A stretch of 64,000 nucleotides of DNA from Streptomyces sp. SAJ15 (lineage in GTDB: Bacteria > Actinomycetota > Actinomycetes > Streptomycetales > Streptomycetaceae), in the NCBI RefSeq assembly GCF_007595705.1, contig NZ_NISY01000003.1:558001-622000 (forward strand). The letters run 5' to 3'. Position numbers and translations under genes: made by a program. The notes below the pieces were generated by a model. That model searched no databases and was not told where the DNA came from. It saw only the letters and a list, made by a program, of their open reading frames with translations. Numbering within the stretch: position 1 is the first letter of the stretch; each line of letters begins with the position of its first letter. Of this stretch, positions 29,934-38,659 are shown one piece after another.

Positions 29934-30476
29934 GTGAGCATCGACCCGTCCTCGATTCCGAATTTCGGGGGCCAGCCCGAACCGGAGCCGACCGGCCCCG
30001 CGGGCCCAGTGATTCCGGACCAGGACCTGGTCAAGCAGCTGCTCGAGCAGATGGAGCTTAAGTACGTCGTCGACGACGAGGGCGACCTCGCCGCGCCGTG
30101 GGAGCAGTTCCGGACGTACTTCATGTTCCGCGGCGAGCAGGAGCAGCAGGTCTTCTCGGTCCGCACGTTCTACGACCGGCCGCACGAGATCGAGCGGAAG
30201 CACCAGCTTCTCGAGGTCATCGACGACTGGAACCGTCGCACGCTGTGGCCGAAGGTCTACAGCCACACCAACGACGACGGCACCGTCCGGCTGATCGGCG
30301 AGGCGCAGATGCTGATCGGCACCGGCGTCAGCCTGGAGCACTTCGTGTCCAGCACGGTCAGCTGGGTGCGGGCGTCGATCGAGTTCGACCGGTGGCTGGT
30401 GGAGCAGCTGGGTCTCGAGTCCGACATCGAGTCCGACGAAGGTGACGGCCCGTCGCCCGACGGCGACCAGAGCTGA
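29934..30476 (+). CDS. YbjN-domain protein (chaperone-like)
   Basis: 180 residues from GTG 29934, with AAGGGA eight bases upstream. The N-terminus is proline-rich; residues ~28-155 form the YbjN/sensory-like domain (LLEQMELKYVVDDEGDLAAP, FMFRGEQEQQVFSVRTFYDR, HQLLEVIDDWNRRTLWPKVY). Such folds resemble secretion chaperones and stress proteins. The C-terminus is acidic. It conserves its place directly after clpB in Streptomyces, hinting at a proteostasis link; that is inference. Confidence 0.85.
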   Translation: MSIDPSSIPNFGGQPEPEPTGPAGPVIPDQDLVKQLLEQMELKYVVDDEGDLAAPWEQFRTYFMFRGEQEQQVFSVRTFYDRPHEIERKHQLLEVIDDWNRRTLWPKVYSHTNDDGTVRLIGEAQMLIGTGVSLEHFVSSTVSWVRASIEFDRWLVEQLGLESDIESDEGDGPSPDGDQS

Positions 30477-30506
30477 TCACCCCCGTTCGCGGGCCGCGCG
30501 CGCCGA

Positions 30507-31676
30507 TCACATCGGAATGGGCGCGACCGTGAGCAGATATGTGCCGTAACACCAGGAGAGCCCGGCCAGCGCGCCGACCGTCACCAGGACGGTGCGCCGC
30601 CGGGCTCTCGCCATGGCCAGCGCCGCCGGCAGCAGCAGGGGGAACGCCGGCAGCAGGAAGCGCGGCTTGGAGGGGAAGTAGCCGTCGCCGCCGAGCGCGA
30701 TGACCGTCAGGGCGAGGGTGTAGACCAGCAGCGCCAGCGGCGGCCGGTCCAGCACCAGCAGCGCCAGGCACACCAGCGCGGCGGCGACGATCACCGGGAC
30801 CATGTAGGCGGCCAGGAGGTCCTGGCCGATCAGCAGGTGGCGCACGTAGCGCAGCGCGCCGATCCCGAAGTCGAAGTGCGAGCCCCACTCCTCCTGCACC
30901 TTGAAGTAACCCAGGGGTCCGCCGCGCTGGACGCCGACCCAGGCCACATAGCCGAGCCAGCCCAGCGGGGCCACCGCGGCGGCCGCCCACACCCGCCATC
31001 GCCGCCGGCCGGCCCGGCCGCCCCGCCACAGCTCCACCGCCGCGCAGACGCAGACCGCGGCCGGTACCGCGACGCCGCTGGGCCGGGAGACCCCGGCCAG
31101 CAGCGCCAGCGCCCCGGCCCACAGCCAGCGGCGGGTCAGCAGCGCGTACAGCGACCAGGCGGCCAACGCCGTCATCAGCGGTTCGGTGTAGACCATCGAC
31201 TGCACGATGGCGTGGGGCAGCACCCCCCACAGCACCACCAGCAGGGTGGCCACCCGGCGCCCGTACAGCAGCTCCCCGATCGCGTAGATGCCCCAGGCCG
31301 CGAAGCCCGCGGCCACCCAGGCCACCAGCAGCCCGGCGCTGACCGCGCCCAGCGGGGTGATCGTCGCCACCGCCCGCACCAGACCGGGCAGCAGGGGGAA
31401 GAAGGCCAGGTCGCTGAAGGTCTGATGGGGTCCGCCGGCGACGGGGAAGCCGACACCGTAGCCGTACCGGGCGATGCCCGTGTACCACATGCCGTCCCAG
31501 GAGAACCCGAGCAGCGTGCGCGGATGCTTGCCGATCCACCACGCCCACGCCGCCATGCACACCATCCCGGTCAGCCGCGTCGCCGCGTACAGGGCGAGGG
31601 CGGGCGCCGCCCGACGCAGTGAGCCGGGGTCCTTCCGTGGGGTCGCCAGGGGCGCGGCGGTGGCGGTCGGCGGCAC
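30507..31676 (-). CDS. Polytopic membrane protein, PIG-V-like mannosyltransferase family
   Basis: 389 residues, about 10 membrane helices. The external loop after TM1 contains FSWDGMWYTGIARYGY, the Trp-Asp-x2-Trp-Tyr pattern of PIG-V/GT-C glycosyltransferases, in which an acidic residue in this loop is catalytic. Such enzymes use polyprenyl-phosphate mannose to glycosylate lipids or proteins outside the membrane. The donor and acceptor are not evident. There is a cytoplasmic Arg-rich stretch (RARRRTVLV) near the C-terminus. Convergent with the YbjN gene. Confidence 0.75.
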   Translation of the reverse strand: MPPTATAAPLATPRKDPGSLRRAAPALALYAATRLTGMVCMAAWAWWIGKHPRTLLGFSWDGMWYTGIARYGYGVGFPVAGGPHQTFSDLAFFPLLPGLVRAVATITPLGAVSAGLLVAWVAAGFAAWGIYAIGELLYGRRVATLLVVLWGVLPHAIVQSMVYTEPLMTALAAWSLYALLTRRWLWAGALALLAGVSRPSGVAVPAAVCVCAAVELWRGGRAGRRRWRVWAAAAVAPLGWLGYVAWVGVQRGGPLGYFKVQEEWGSHFDFGIGALRYVRHLLIGQDLLAAYMVPVIVAAALVCLALLVLDRPPLALLVYTLALTVIALGGDGYFPSKPRFLLPAFPLLLPAALAMARARRRTVLVTVGALAGLSWCYGTYLLTVAPIPM

Positions 31677-31859
31677 GGGGCAGCACCTCCGGGGCGGGGC
31701 CGGGCGGGCGCGGGGCAGGCGTCGAGCCCCCGGGAATGCGGCGGGGGCTCGACACCACCGACGATGCGTGATGGACCCCGCGCGCGCGAGCGGGCACGCT
31801 GCGCTTGCACCCGGTCGGCTCAGCCCGGCGCCCGCCGCGTGGCCGGCGGGTCGCGCCGC

Positions 31860-33065
31860 TCAGCCGGCCAGGGACTTCAGCCGGTCCACGGCCTCTTCGA
31901 GGACGGCGGCGCGCTTGCAGAAGGCGAAGCGGACGAAGGGAGCGCCCTGCTCCCGGTGGTCGTAGAAGACGGCGTTCGGGATGGCGACGACGCCGCAGCG
32001 CTCGGGCAGGGCGCGGCAGAAGGCGAAGCCGTCGGTGTGGCCGAGCGGGCGGATGTCGGTGGTGATGAAGTACGTGCCGGCCGGTCGGTAGACGGTGAAG
32101 CCCGCGTTCCGCAGGCCGTCGGCCAGCAGGTCCCGCCTGGCGTGGTGGTCCCGGCGCAGCGCGTGGAAGTAGGAGTCGGGCAGCCGCAGCGCCTCGGCGA
32201 CGGCGTACTGGAAGGGGCCGGCGGAGACGAAGGTGAGGTACTGCTTCGCGGATCGCACGGCGGCGACCAGCGGCGGCGCGGCGGTCACCCAGCCCACCTT
32301 CCAGCCGGTGAAGGAGAAGGTCTTGCCGGCCGAGCTGATGGTGACGGTGCGCTCCCGCATGCCGGGGAGGCTCGCCAGCGGAATGTGCTCGGTGCCGTAG
32401 ACGAGGTGCTCGTAGACCTCGTCGGTGACCACGATCAGATCGCGCTCGCAGGCCAGCTCCGCGACGGCGGTCAGCTCCTCGCGGGTGAGGACGGTGCCGG
32501 TGGGGTTGTGCGGGGTGTTGAGCAGGATGAGCCGGGTGCGGTCGGTGACGGCGGCCCGCAGCTCGTCCACGTCCAGGTGGTACATCCCGGTCGCGGCGTC
32601 CGGTCGCAGCGTCACCGGGACCCGGGTGCCGCCCGCCATCGCGACGCACGCCGCGTACGAGTCGTAGTAGGGCTCCAGGGCGATGACCTCGTCGCCGGGC
32701 TCCAGCAGCGCCAGCAGCGAGGCGGCGATCGCCTCCGTGGCGCCCGCGGTGACGAGCACCTCGGTGTCGGGGTCGTAGGGCAGCCCGTACCAGCGCCGCT
32801 GGTGCTCGGCGATCGCCGTCCGCAGCTCGGGGACGCCGGGGCCGGGTGGGTACTGGTTGCCGCGGCCCTCGCGCAGGGCGCGCACCGCGGCCTCCCGCAC
32901 GGAGTCGGGCCCGTCGGTGTCGGGGAAGCCCTGACCGAGGTTGATGGCGCCGGTGCGGGCGGCCAGGGCCGACATCTCGGCGAAGATCGTGGTGCCGAAC
33001 TCGGCGAGGCGTCGGTTGAGCAGCGGCCGTTCGGTCCGGGTGTCCGGGGCGTCGATGGGAGCCAT
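31860..33065 (-). CDS. Class I PLP aminotransferase (DapC/kynurenine-aminotransferase-like)
   Basis: 401 residues from ATG 33065 (MAPIDAPDTRTERPLL). It has GQGFPDTDGP at the N-terminus, GATEAIAASLLALLEPGDEV, LLNTPHNPTGTVL, TDEVYEHLVY and the PLP lysine motif SSAGKTFSFTGWKVGW. The branch includes N-succinyldiaminopimelate aminotransferase (DapC of mycobacteria), kynurenine aminotransferases and methionine-salvage enzymes. Given the kynurenine operon 10 kb away either role is possible; lysine biosynthesis is the common annotation. Substrate not resolved. Confidence 0.9.
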   Translation of the reverse strand: MAPIDAPDTRTERPLLNRRLAEFGTTIFAEMSALAARTGAINLGQGFPDTDGPDSVREAAVRALREGRGNQYPPGPGVPELRTAIAEHQRRWYGLPYDPDTEVLVTAGATEAIAASLLALLEPGDEVIALEPYYDSYAACVAMAGGTRVPVTLRPDAATGMYHLDVDELRAAVTDRTRLILLNTPHNPTGTVLTREELTAVAELACERDLIVVTDEVYEHLVYGTEHIPLASLPGMRERTVTISSAGKTFSFTGWKVGWVTAAPPLVAAVRSAKQYLTFVSAGPFQYAVAEALRLPDSYFHALRRDHHARRDLLADGLRNAGFTVYRPAGTYFITTDIRPLGHTDGFAFCRALPERCGVVAIPNAVFYDHREQGAPFVRFAFCKRAAVLEEAVDRLKSLAG

Positions 33066-33199
33066 GACGACATCGTGCGGTGAACCTCTGGACTTCCTCA
33101 ACTCTGCTTTCGTCGCGATTCGGCCAGGGAATCAGCCCAGCACATACGGAGTGGACCTCGCTTCGGGGGACACGGGGGAAGTAAGGAGAGTGAGGGCTG

Positions 33200-33466
33200 A
33201 TGGTGGAGATCCTCCTGGCCGTGGTGCTGATCGCGCTGGTCGTGACGGGGGTGGCGGCGGTGGCCTCGACCTCGCGCCGCGGGGGCGGGGGTTCGCGTGG
33301 CGGCTCGTCGCGGCGCTCCAGCAACGACAGCTGGTGGGCGGGGAGCGGCGGCGGCTCGTCCTGCGGCGGCTCGTCCTCCTGCGGAAGCAGCTCCTCGTGC
33401 GGCAGCTCGTCCTCCTCCTGCGGCGGTGGCGGCGGGGGCGGCTGCGGCGGGGGCGGGGGCAGCTGA
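33200..33466 (+). CDS. Cys/Ser/Gly-rich single-pass membrane micro-protein
   Basis: 88 residues. An N-terminal hydrophobic helix (MVEILLAVVLIALVVTGVAA) is followed by a basic Gly/Arg/Ser stretch, a Trp-Trp pair (NDSWWAGS) and a tail of Ser/Gly runs interrupted by five cysteines with gradually growing gaps of 5, 5, 6 and 7 residues. GAGG lies four bases before ATG, and a second AGGAG lies further up. Function unknown. A membrane-anchored metal- or thiol-binding brush is possible. A strong terminator follows it. Confidence 0.65.
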   Translation: MVEILLAVVLIALVVTGVAAVASTSRRGGGGSRGGSSRRSSNDSWWAGSGGGSSCGGSSSCGSSSSCGSSSSSCGGGGGGGCGGGGGS

Positions 33467-33524
33467 CGGCGGCGGATGCCGTCGTCCCGTGCCACGCGCA
33501 CTCTCCGAAGAGTTCACGGCTTCA

Positions 33525-33558
33525 ATGCGCCCGGCGTGCCCATGCACGCCGGGCGCAT
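33525..33558 (+). terminator. Terminator after the Cys-rich gene
   Basis: Perfect 15-bp stem (33525-33539 with 33544-33558) around CCAT, 59 nt beyond the stop. Confidence 0.8.
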
Positions 33559-33766
33559 ACTGCTTGAACAGGTGAACGTGCCTGCGCCCGCGGGGATGGA
33601 AACCCGGTGAAGATGGGCAAAAACGCTGTGGCGCCGCTCATTTCATGATTCCGTATTCCCGGACCCTACGGACCCCACGTAGGCACGAGCCGCGTACCCG
33701 AAGACCAGGTCCTTCCCGGGACGGTCCGGCCCACCTTCTCTCACTGCGTGCTTGCGGAGCCGATCC
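33559..33766. other. Upstream region of the DUF2617 gene
   Basis: About 210 bases, moderately A/T-rich around 33600-33660, presumably the promoter of the DUF2617 gene. I cannot define boxes. Confidence 0.35.
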
Positions 33767-34285
33767 ATGCTCACGACCCTTAAGACGGCCTACATCGACA
33801 CCCGTGCCGCCGATCTCGCCTGGTGTCTCGGGCGAGAGCCCCTCCCCGCCCTCGCGGTCCTCGACCTCCGATTCGGCGAGGCGTCGGTGCAGTTGAGGCT
33901 GCTCGGCGCCTCCCATCAGGTGATCCTCGACGAGGCGCACGGCCTGTGCTCGGAGACGGTCGCCTGTATGCCCGGCAGCAGCACCCCGCTTCCCCTGGGG
34001 GTGTCCACGCTGGTCGGCGACCGGGAGTACGAGTTCGCCGCGCGGGTGGAGACGCTGTCCCGCGGCTCCTTCGCCGGACGTGCTCAAGAGTTGCTGGCGC
34101 TCGTCGCCGACCACCCGCACGGGCTGGCCGGAACCTTTCCGGGCAGCCCGCACGCTTTTACGGCGATGCTCGCCCAGCGCCACGAAGGGCTGGTGGGTTG
34201 GCGCACCTGGCACGCCTATCCGCAGGAGGGGCGACTGGTCGCGACCCGTACCCGCGTGGGGGTACGGGTCGCGGCGTCTCTCTAG
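33767..34285 (+). CDS. DUF2617 family protein
   Basis: 172 residues; ATG 33767 with GCGGAG seven bases upstream. The sequence (AVLDLRFGEASVQLRLLGAS at ~26, SSTPLPLGVSTLVGDREYEF at ~72, EGLVGWRTWHAYPQEGRLVATR near the end) matches the actinobacterial DUF2617 family, usually next to the spermidine-synthase-like gene as here. Role unknown. No membrane segment or signal peptide. Confidence 0.82.
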   Translation: MLTTLKTAYIDTRAADLAWCLGREPLPALAVLDLRFGEASVQLRLLGASHQVILDEAHGLCSETVACMPGSSTPLPLGVSTLVGDREYEFAARVETLSRGSFAGRAQELLALVADHPHGLAGTFPGSPHAFTAMLAQRHEGLVGWRTWHAYPQEGRLVATRTRVGVRVAASL

Positions 34286-34484
34286 GTCTTTCCCCTCCCC
34301 GAGGCCCGGCGGGCGTCCCGCCCGCGCGGACGGGGGCCCGCCCGGCGGTGAAACGGGTGGGGCCCGAGAGCTCTCCCGGGGCGGGATGGACAGTCCTGAC
34401 CGGCCTCAACTCGCCCGTCAGCGAGGGGCATTGCACTCGCGTGGGTGACAGAGGGTGAAGGGATAGTGACGTAGCGTTCCCTTC

Positions 34485-36137
34485 GTGATGGAGTCGCCGC
34501 TGCCCACCGTCCCGGGCGCGTCCCCGGAGCCGAGCCGGGAGCCGGCGCCGGACGCTCCCGTGGAGGGTGCGCCGCGGTTGCCCGTGCCGGCCGGGCTCGG
34601 CCGCTTCCTGCTGCTGCTCACCGCCTTCGTCTGCGCCGCCTGCGGCCTGGTCTACGAGCTGGAACTGGTGGCCCTGGCCTCGTATCTGACGGGGGACTCG
34701 GTCACCCAGGCGTCCGTGGTGCTGTCGCTGATGGTCTTCGCCATGGGTGTGGGATCGCTGCTCGCCAAGCGGCTGCGCCGCCGGGCCGCGGTCGGGTTCG
34801 GGGCGATCGAGGCGGTGCTGGCGCTGGTCGGCGGGGGCTCGGCGATGGCGCTGTACGCGTGCTTCGCCTGGGTCGGCCGCCCCTGCCTCGCGCTGGTGGG
34901 CTTCTCCCTCGCCATCGGGGTGTTGATCGGCGCCGAGGTGCCGCTGTTGATGACGCTGATCCAGCGGGTGCGGCGACAGGACGCGGGCGGGGCGGTGGCC
35001 GATCTGTTCGCGGCCGACTATGTGGGCGCGCTCGTCGGCGGACTGGCCTTCCCCTTCCTGCTGCTGCCCGCGCTGGGGCAGCTGACCGGGGCGCTGCTGA
35101 CCGGCGCGGTCAACGCGATCGCGGGCGGGGTGCTGGTGCTGTGGCTCTTCCGCGGCGACCTGACGGCGCGGGCGCGCTGGACGCTGGTGGTGGCCAATCT
35201 GCTGGTGCTCTCCCTGTTGGCCGTCGGCGCCGTGCTGACCGGCCCCTTCGAGCGGGCCGCGCGGCGGGCGGTGTACGGGGCGGAGGTGCGGCTGGCGCTG
35301 GACACCCCGGTCCAGGAGGTGGTGCTGACCGGTGGCGGGGGCACCGGGCGGCCGCTGTCCCTCTTCCTCGACGGGCGGCTGCGGTTGAACGGGCGGGACG
35401 CCCACCGCTACGGCGAGGCGCTGGTGCACCCGGCGATGGCCGGCCCGCACCGCCGGGTGCTGGTGCTGGGCGGCGGCGACGGGATCGCGGCGCGGGAGAT
35501 CCTGCGGTACGCGGGCGTGGAGTCGGTCACCGTCGTCGAACGTGACGCGGCGCTGGTCGAGTTGGCCCGCACCCACCGCGAACTGTCCGCCCTCAACGCC
35601 GGGTCGCTCGCCGATCGCCGGGTGCGCGTGGACATCGGGGACGCCTTCACCTGGCTGCGGGCACGGGGGCCCACGCACGACGGCTACGACGTGGTCGTCT
35701 CCGACCTCCCCGAGCCCGGTCCGACCGACACCACCAAGCTGTACTCCCAGGAGTTCTACGGGCTGGTGCGGCGGGTGCTCGCGCCCGGCGGGCGGCTGGT
35801 GGTCCACGCGGGGGCCCTCAGCGCACGGCCGCGCGCCTACTGGACGGTCGACGCCACGATCCGGTCGGTGGGGCTGCGCCCCGTGCCGTACACGGTCGGC
35901 GGTCGGGTGCCCGTCCGTGCCGGCCGGCTGGAACGCTTCTCCGCGGCCGGCGCCCCGGACGACTGGGCCTTTCTGCTGGCCGGTCACGCCCGTCCCGAGC
36001 TGCGACTGCCCGCGTGGGCGCCCGCCCTCCGCTCGCTGACCGAGGAGGCGCTGTGGGCGGGGCGGCGCGGTGCGGCCCGCGAGCGCGTGGCCGGGCTGCC
36101 CGTCTCCACCCTGACGCATCCGCGCTACCGGGGTTGA
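34485..36137 (+). CDS. speE: Membrane-anchored spermidine-synthase-like protein
   Basis: 550 residues from GTG 34485 (or ATG 34488). The N-terminal half has ~7 membrane helices ([20 protein letters not shown] opens TM1). The C-terminal half is a Rossmann methyltransferase-like aminopropyltransferase domain with [30 protein letters not shown] and [19 protein letters not shown]. The GGGDG and the Asp of SDLPEP are the polyamine/decarboxy-AdoMet residues of spermidine synthase. The fused membrane form is common in actinobacteria; its substrate is unproven. TAGCGT seven bases before GTG suggests a leaderless start. Confidence 0.85.
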   Translation: MMESPLPTVPGASPEPSREPAPDAPVEGAPRLPVPAGLGRFLLLLTAFVCAACGLVYELELVALASYLTGDSVTQASVVLSLMVFAMGVGSLLAKRLRRRAAVGFGAIEAVLALVGGGSAMALYACFAWVGRPCLALVGFSLAIGVLIGAEVPLLMTLIQRVRRQDAGGAVADLFAADYVGALVGGLAFPFLLLPALGQLTGALLTGAVNAIAGGVLVLWLFRGDLTARARWTLVVANLLVLSLLAVGAVLTGPFERAARRAVYGAEVRLALDTPVQEVVLTGGGGTGRPLSLFLDGRLRLNGRDAHRYGEALVHPAMAGPHRRVLVLGGGDGIAAREILRYAGVESVTVVERDAALVELARTHRELSALNAGSLADRRVRVDIGDAFTWLRARGPTHDGYDVVVSDLPEPGPTDTTKLYSQEFYGLVRRVLAPGGRLVVHAGALSARPRAYWTVDATIRSVGLRPVPYTVGGRVPVRAGRLERFSAAGAPDDWAFLLAGHARPELRLPAWAPALRSLTEEALWAGRRGAARERVAGLPVSTLTHPRYRG

Positions 36138-36240
36138 GCCGCACCGCCGCCCCGTCCGACGGGGGCGGCCGGGGCCGTTGGTACGAAAGTCCGGGTGGGT
36201 GCGGCACTGGCGCGGGGGATCGTGGGTAGTCTCGGTTGTC

Positions 36241-37026
36241 ATGGAGCATGAGGTGTTCGTGCCGTACCCCGTCGGCACCGTCCGCCGGGCCCTGTCCGAC
36301 CCGGCCCGCGTCGCCCGCAGCATCCCCGGGCTGCATCGCGACCCCGACGCCTCGCCGGACGACGCGATCGCCGGGCGGCTGCGCATCCGCGTCGGCGGCT
36401 CCACGATCACCTATCGCGGCGTGCTGCGGGTGGTCGGGCACGAGGGTGTGTTCACCGCCGAGGGCCAGGGCACCGAGGCGCGGGGGAACGGCTCCGTGCG
36501 GCTCTCCCTGACGGTCGTTCCGAAGCCGGCGGAGGGCGGGACGCTGCTGGTCTGCTCCGGGACCGTCTACAGCGAGGGCCGGCTGGCCGAGGCCGACGCG
36601 GAGACGGTGGACGCGGTCGCGCGGCGACTGCTGGATCGTTTCGGGACCGGGCTCACGGCGGATCTGGAGGATCATCCGGAGGCGGTCGCGGGCGAGTCCG
36701 CTTCCGTCTTCGACACCGAGGTGCCGCCGCCCTCCCTGGACCCACGCGCCGGCGAGGCCGCGGTCGTCGAGGGAGTGGACGGCTTCGACGGCTTCGAGGG
36801 GACGGGCGAGGAACCCCCGGCCGAGGCCGCGCACGCCCGCCGCACGATGATCGGCCGCTCCACCGAGGAGGTCGACCACGCGCCCCCGCGCGGCCGGTAC
36901 GCCCCGGTGCCGGCGCCCGAGGCCGCGCCGGCCTCGCTCGCCCTGCGCTGGGCGGCTCCGGCCGCCGCGCTGGTGCTCGCGTCCGCGGTCGTGGTGGGCC
37001 GCCGGGTGCTGCGCCGCCGCCGCTGA
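36241..37026 (+). CDS. SRPBCC/CoxG-like protein with C-terminal membrane anchor
   Basis: 261 residues from ATG 36241. Residues ~1-145 resemble the START-like SRPBCC domain of carbon-monoxide-dehydrogenase subunit G (FVPYPVGTVRRALSDPARVA, IPGLHR, AGRLRIRVGGSTITYRGVLR, GTLLVCSGTVYSEGRLAEAD). A long acidic/proline-rich linker follows, then one membrane helix (AAPAAALVLASAVVVGRRVL) at the end with arginines inside. No Cox genes are nearby, so it probably works alone in lipid or membrane-related binding; inference. TAGTCT lies eight bases before the ATG. Confidence 0.78.
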   Translation: MEHEVFVPYPVGTVRRALSDPARVARSIPGLHRDPDASPDDAIAGRLRIRVGGSTITYRGVLRVVGHEGVFTAEGQGTEARGNGSVRLSLTVVPKPAEGGTLLVCSGTVYSEGRLAEADAETVDAVARRLLDRFGTGLTADLEDHPEAVAGESASVFDTEVPPPSLDPRAGEAAVVEGVDGFDGFEGTGEEPPAEAAHARRTMIGRSTEEVDHAPPRGRYAPVPAPEAAPASLALRWAAPAAALVLASAVVVGRRVLRRRR

Positions 37027-37057
37027 GCGCCTGCTACCTCGGCGTCCCCCGGGCGCC

Positions 37058-37063
37058 TAGAGT
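37058..37063 (+). promoter_or_regulatory. -10 box of the aldose epimerase gene (leaderless)
   Basis: TAGAGT with exactly six bases to the GTG at 37070, and no RBS. Confidence 0.55.
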
Positions 37064-37069
37064 CGACCC

Positions 37070-37897
37070 GTGACCATCGACGACTCCACGCAAGACTCCT
37101 CGGGGACCCCGGGTGTTCGGCTCACGGCCGGCGACGCCGAACTGACCGTGCTGCCGGACCACGGCTGCCGCGTCGGCTCGTTGCGGATCGGCGGCGTGGA
37201 AGTGCTGCGCCAAGGGGCGAAGTTCGGCGCCTTCCCGATGGTGCCGTGGTGCGGACGGGTGGAACTCGGACAGTTCCGCAACGGCGGCGAGCGGCACCAG
37301 CTTCCCGTCAACGCCCCGCCCCACGCCATCCACGGCACCGGCCGGGACACCGCCTGGCGCACGGCGCGGGTGGACGGGGCGAGCGCGGTCTTCACCTACG
37401 AGCTCGCCGAGCCCTGGCCGTACCCGGGGCGGGTCACGCAGGTGTTCGAGCTGGCCGAGGACGGTCTGACGATCACGATGAGCGTGGAGGCGACCGACGA
37501 CTCCTTTCCGGCGCAGGCCGGCTGGCACCCGTGGTTCCTGCGCAACCTGGGGCGGGGCGGCTCGGACGTCGAGCTCTCCTTCACCCCCGAGTGGCAGGAG
37601 GAGCGGGGCGACGACCATCTGCCCACCGGCCGCCGCGTCGCTCCCCGCCCCGGGCCGTGGGACGACTGCTTCGGCATGCCGGAGGGCGTGGACGTCACCC
37701 TCACCTGGCCGGGCGAGCTGGAGCTGAAGGTCACCAGCCGCAGTGAGTGGGTCGTCGTCTTCGACGAGCTGGAGGAGGCGGTGTGCGTCGAGCCGCAGTC
37801 CGGTCCGCCCAACGGGCTGAACACCCTGCCGCGGCTGGTCACCCCCATCGATCCGCTGGAGATGTCCACGACGTGGCGCTGGCGCGCACTGGCCTGA
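37070..37897 (+). CDS. Aldose 1-epimerase-like protein
   Basis: 275 residues, MTIDDSTQDSSGTPGVRL. Beta-sandwich mutarotase fold: MVPWCGRVELGQFRNGGERH, then the histidine motif PPHAIHGTGRD and QAGWHPWFLR with catalytic-type His, and VCVEPQSGPPNGLNTL with the acidic residue near the C-terminus. It interconverts alpha and beta sugar anomers (galactose mutarotase or hexose-6-phosphate types). GTG start is leaderless. pyrE follows 31 nt later. Confidence 0.9.
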   Translation: MTIDDSTQDSSGTPGVRLTAGDAELTVLPDHGCRVGSLRIGGVEVLRQGAKFGAFPMVPWCGRVELGQFRNGGERHQLPVNAPPHAIHGTGRDTAWRTARVDGASAVFTYELAEPWPYPGRVTQVFELAEDGLTITMSVEATDDSFPAQAGWHPWFLRNLGRGGSDVELSFTPEWQEERGDDHLPTGRRVAPRPGPWDDCFGMPEGVDVTLTWPGELELKVTSRSEWVVVFDELEEAVCVEPQSGPPNGLNTLPRLVTPIDPLEMSTTWRWRALA

Positions 37898-37928
37898 CAG
37901 CCGGCCGTGAACGCTTAAGCTCGTGCGT

Positions 37929-38468
37929 ATGAGCGATGCCCGTGACGCCCTGCTTCAGCAGATCAAGGACAAGGCCGTGGTCCACGGCAAGGTCACCCTC
38001 TCCTCCGGGCTGGAGGCCGACTACTACATCGACCTGCGTCGGATCACCCTCGATGCCGAGGCCGCGCCGCTGGTCGGGCAGGTCATGCTCGACACCACGG
38101 CCGACCTGGAGTACGACGCCGTGGGCGGGCTGACCCTGGGCGCGGACCCGGTGGCCACGTCGATGCTGCACGCCGCCGCGGCGCGTGGGCGCAAGCTCGA
38201 CGCCTTCGTGGTGCGCAAGGCGCAGAAGACCCACGGCATGCAGCGCCGGATCGAGGGCCCGGACATCAAGGGCCGTCGGGTGCTGGTGGTCGAGGACACC
38301 TCCACCACCGGTGGCTCGCCGCTGACCGCGGTGGAGGCGGCCCGGGAGGCCGGCGCCGAGGTGGTCGCGGTCGCGACGATCGTGGACCGCGGCGCGGCCG
38401 GGGCGATCGAGGAGGCGGGCCTGCGCTACGTCCCCGCGTTCCAGCTGGCCGATCTTGACCTCGGCTGA
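37929..38468 (+). CDS. pyrE: Orotate phosphoribosyltransferase
   Basis: 179 residues. Converts orotate plus PRPP to OMP in pyrimidine synthesis. PRPP loop VLVVEDTSTTGGSPLTAV at ~119; flexible-loop lysine/histidine region (RKAQKTHGMQRRIEG) and LTLGADPVATSM also match. The ATG at 37929 is preferred; GTG 37923 two codons upstream is possible and would be close to a -10-like TAAGCT (leaderless). Its terminator contains a parS site. Confidence 0.96.
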   Translation: MSDARDALLQQIKDKAVVHGKVTLSSGLEADYYIDLRRITLDAEAAPLVGQVMLDTTADLEYDAVGGLTLGADPVATSMLHAAAARGRKLDAFVVRKAQKTHGMQRRIEGPDIKGRRVLVVEDTSTTGGSPLTAVEAAREAGAEVVAVATIVDRGAAGAIEEAGLRYVPAFQLADLDLG

Positions 38469-38491
38469 CGGTCCTGAGCTGGGGCTTTGCC

Positions 38492-38529
38492 AAGGGGCGG
38501 GGTGTTTCACGTGAAACACCCCGCCCCTT
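38492..38529. terminator. pyrE terminator built around parS
   Basis: A perfect 19+19-bp palindrome with no loop (38492-38510 and 38511-38529), followed by TTT. The outer arms are GC-rich (AAGGGGCGGG) and the inner 16 bp are a parS site. A loop-free palindrome is unusual for a terminator; in RNA the centre must open. Confidence 0.7.
38503..38518. other. parS site (ParB centromere)
   Basis: TGTTTCACGTGAAACA, an exact match to the bacterial parS consensus used by Streptomyces ParB. It sits between pyrE and fba. Streptomyces have about two dozen such sites, concentrated around oriC, so this places the window in the origin-proximal core and suggests ParB loads here. Confidence 0.93.
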
Positions 38530-38659
38530 TGTGATGCGCGGGCAGTGCGCCGTCTGGAGCAAATGAAGGAGTCTGGGAAGATGGGCCGGACGACGACGTC
38601 GCCCACCGGTTAGGTCAGGGCCAAGAACCACACCCCGCCACATCACAAGGAGCGGACAG

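Noticed and set aside
30358..33501. 1047-codon minus-strand open frame
   Set aside because: Runs through the PIG-V-like and aminotransferase genes in another frame; Arg/Pro/Ala-rich high-GC artefact.
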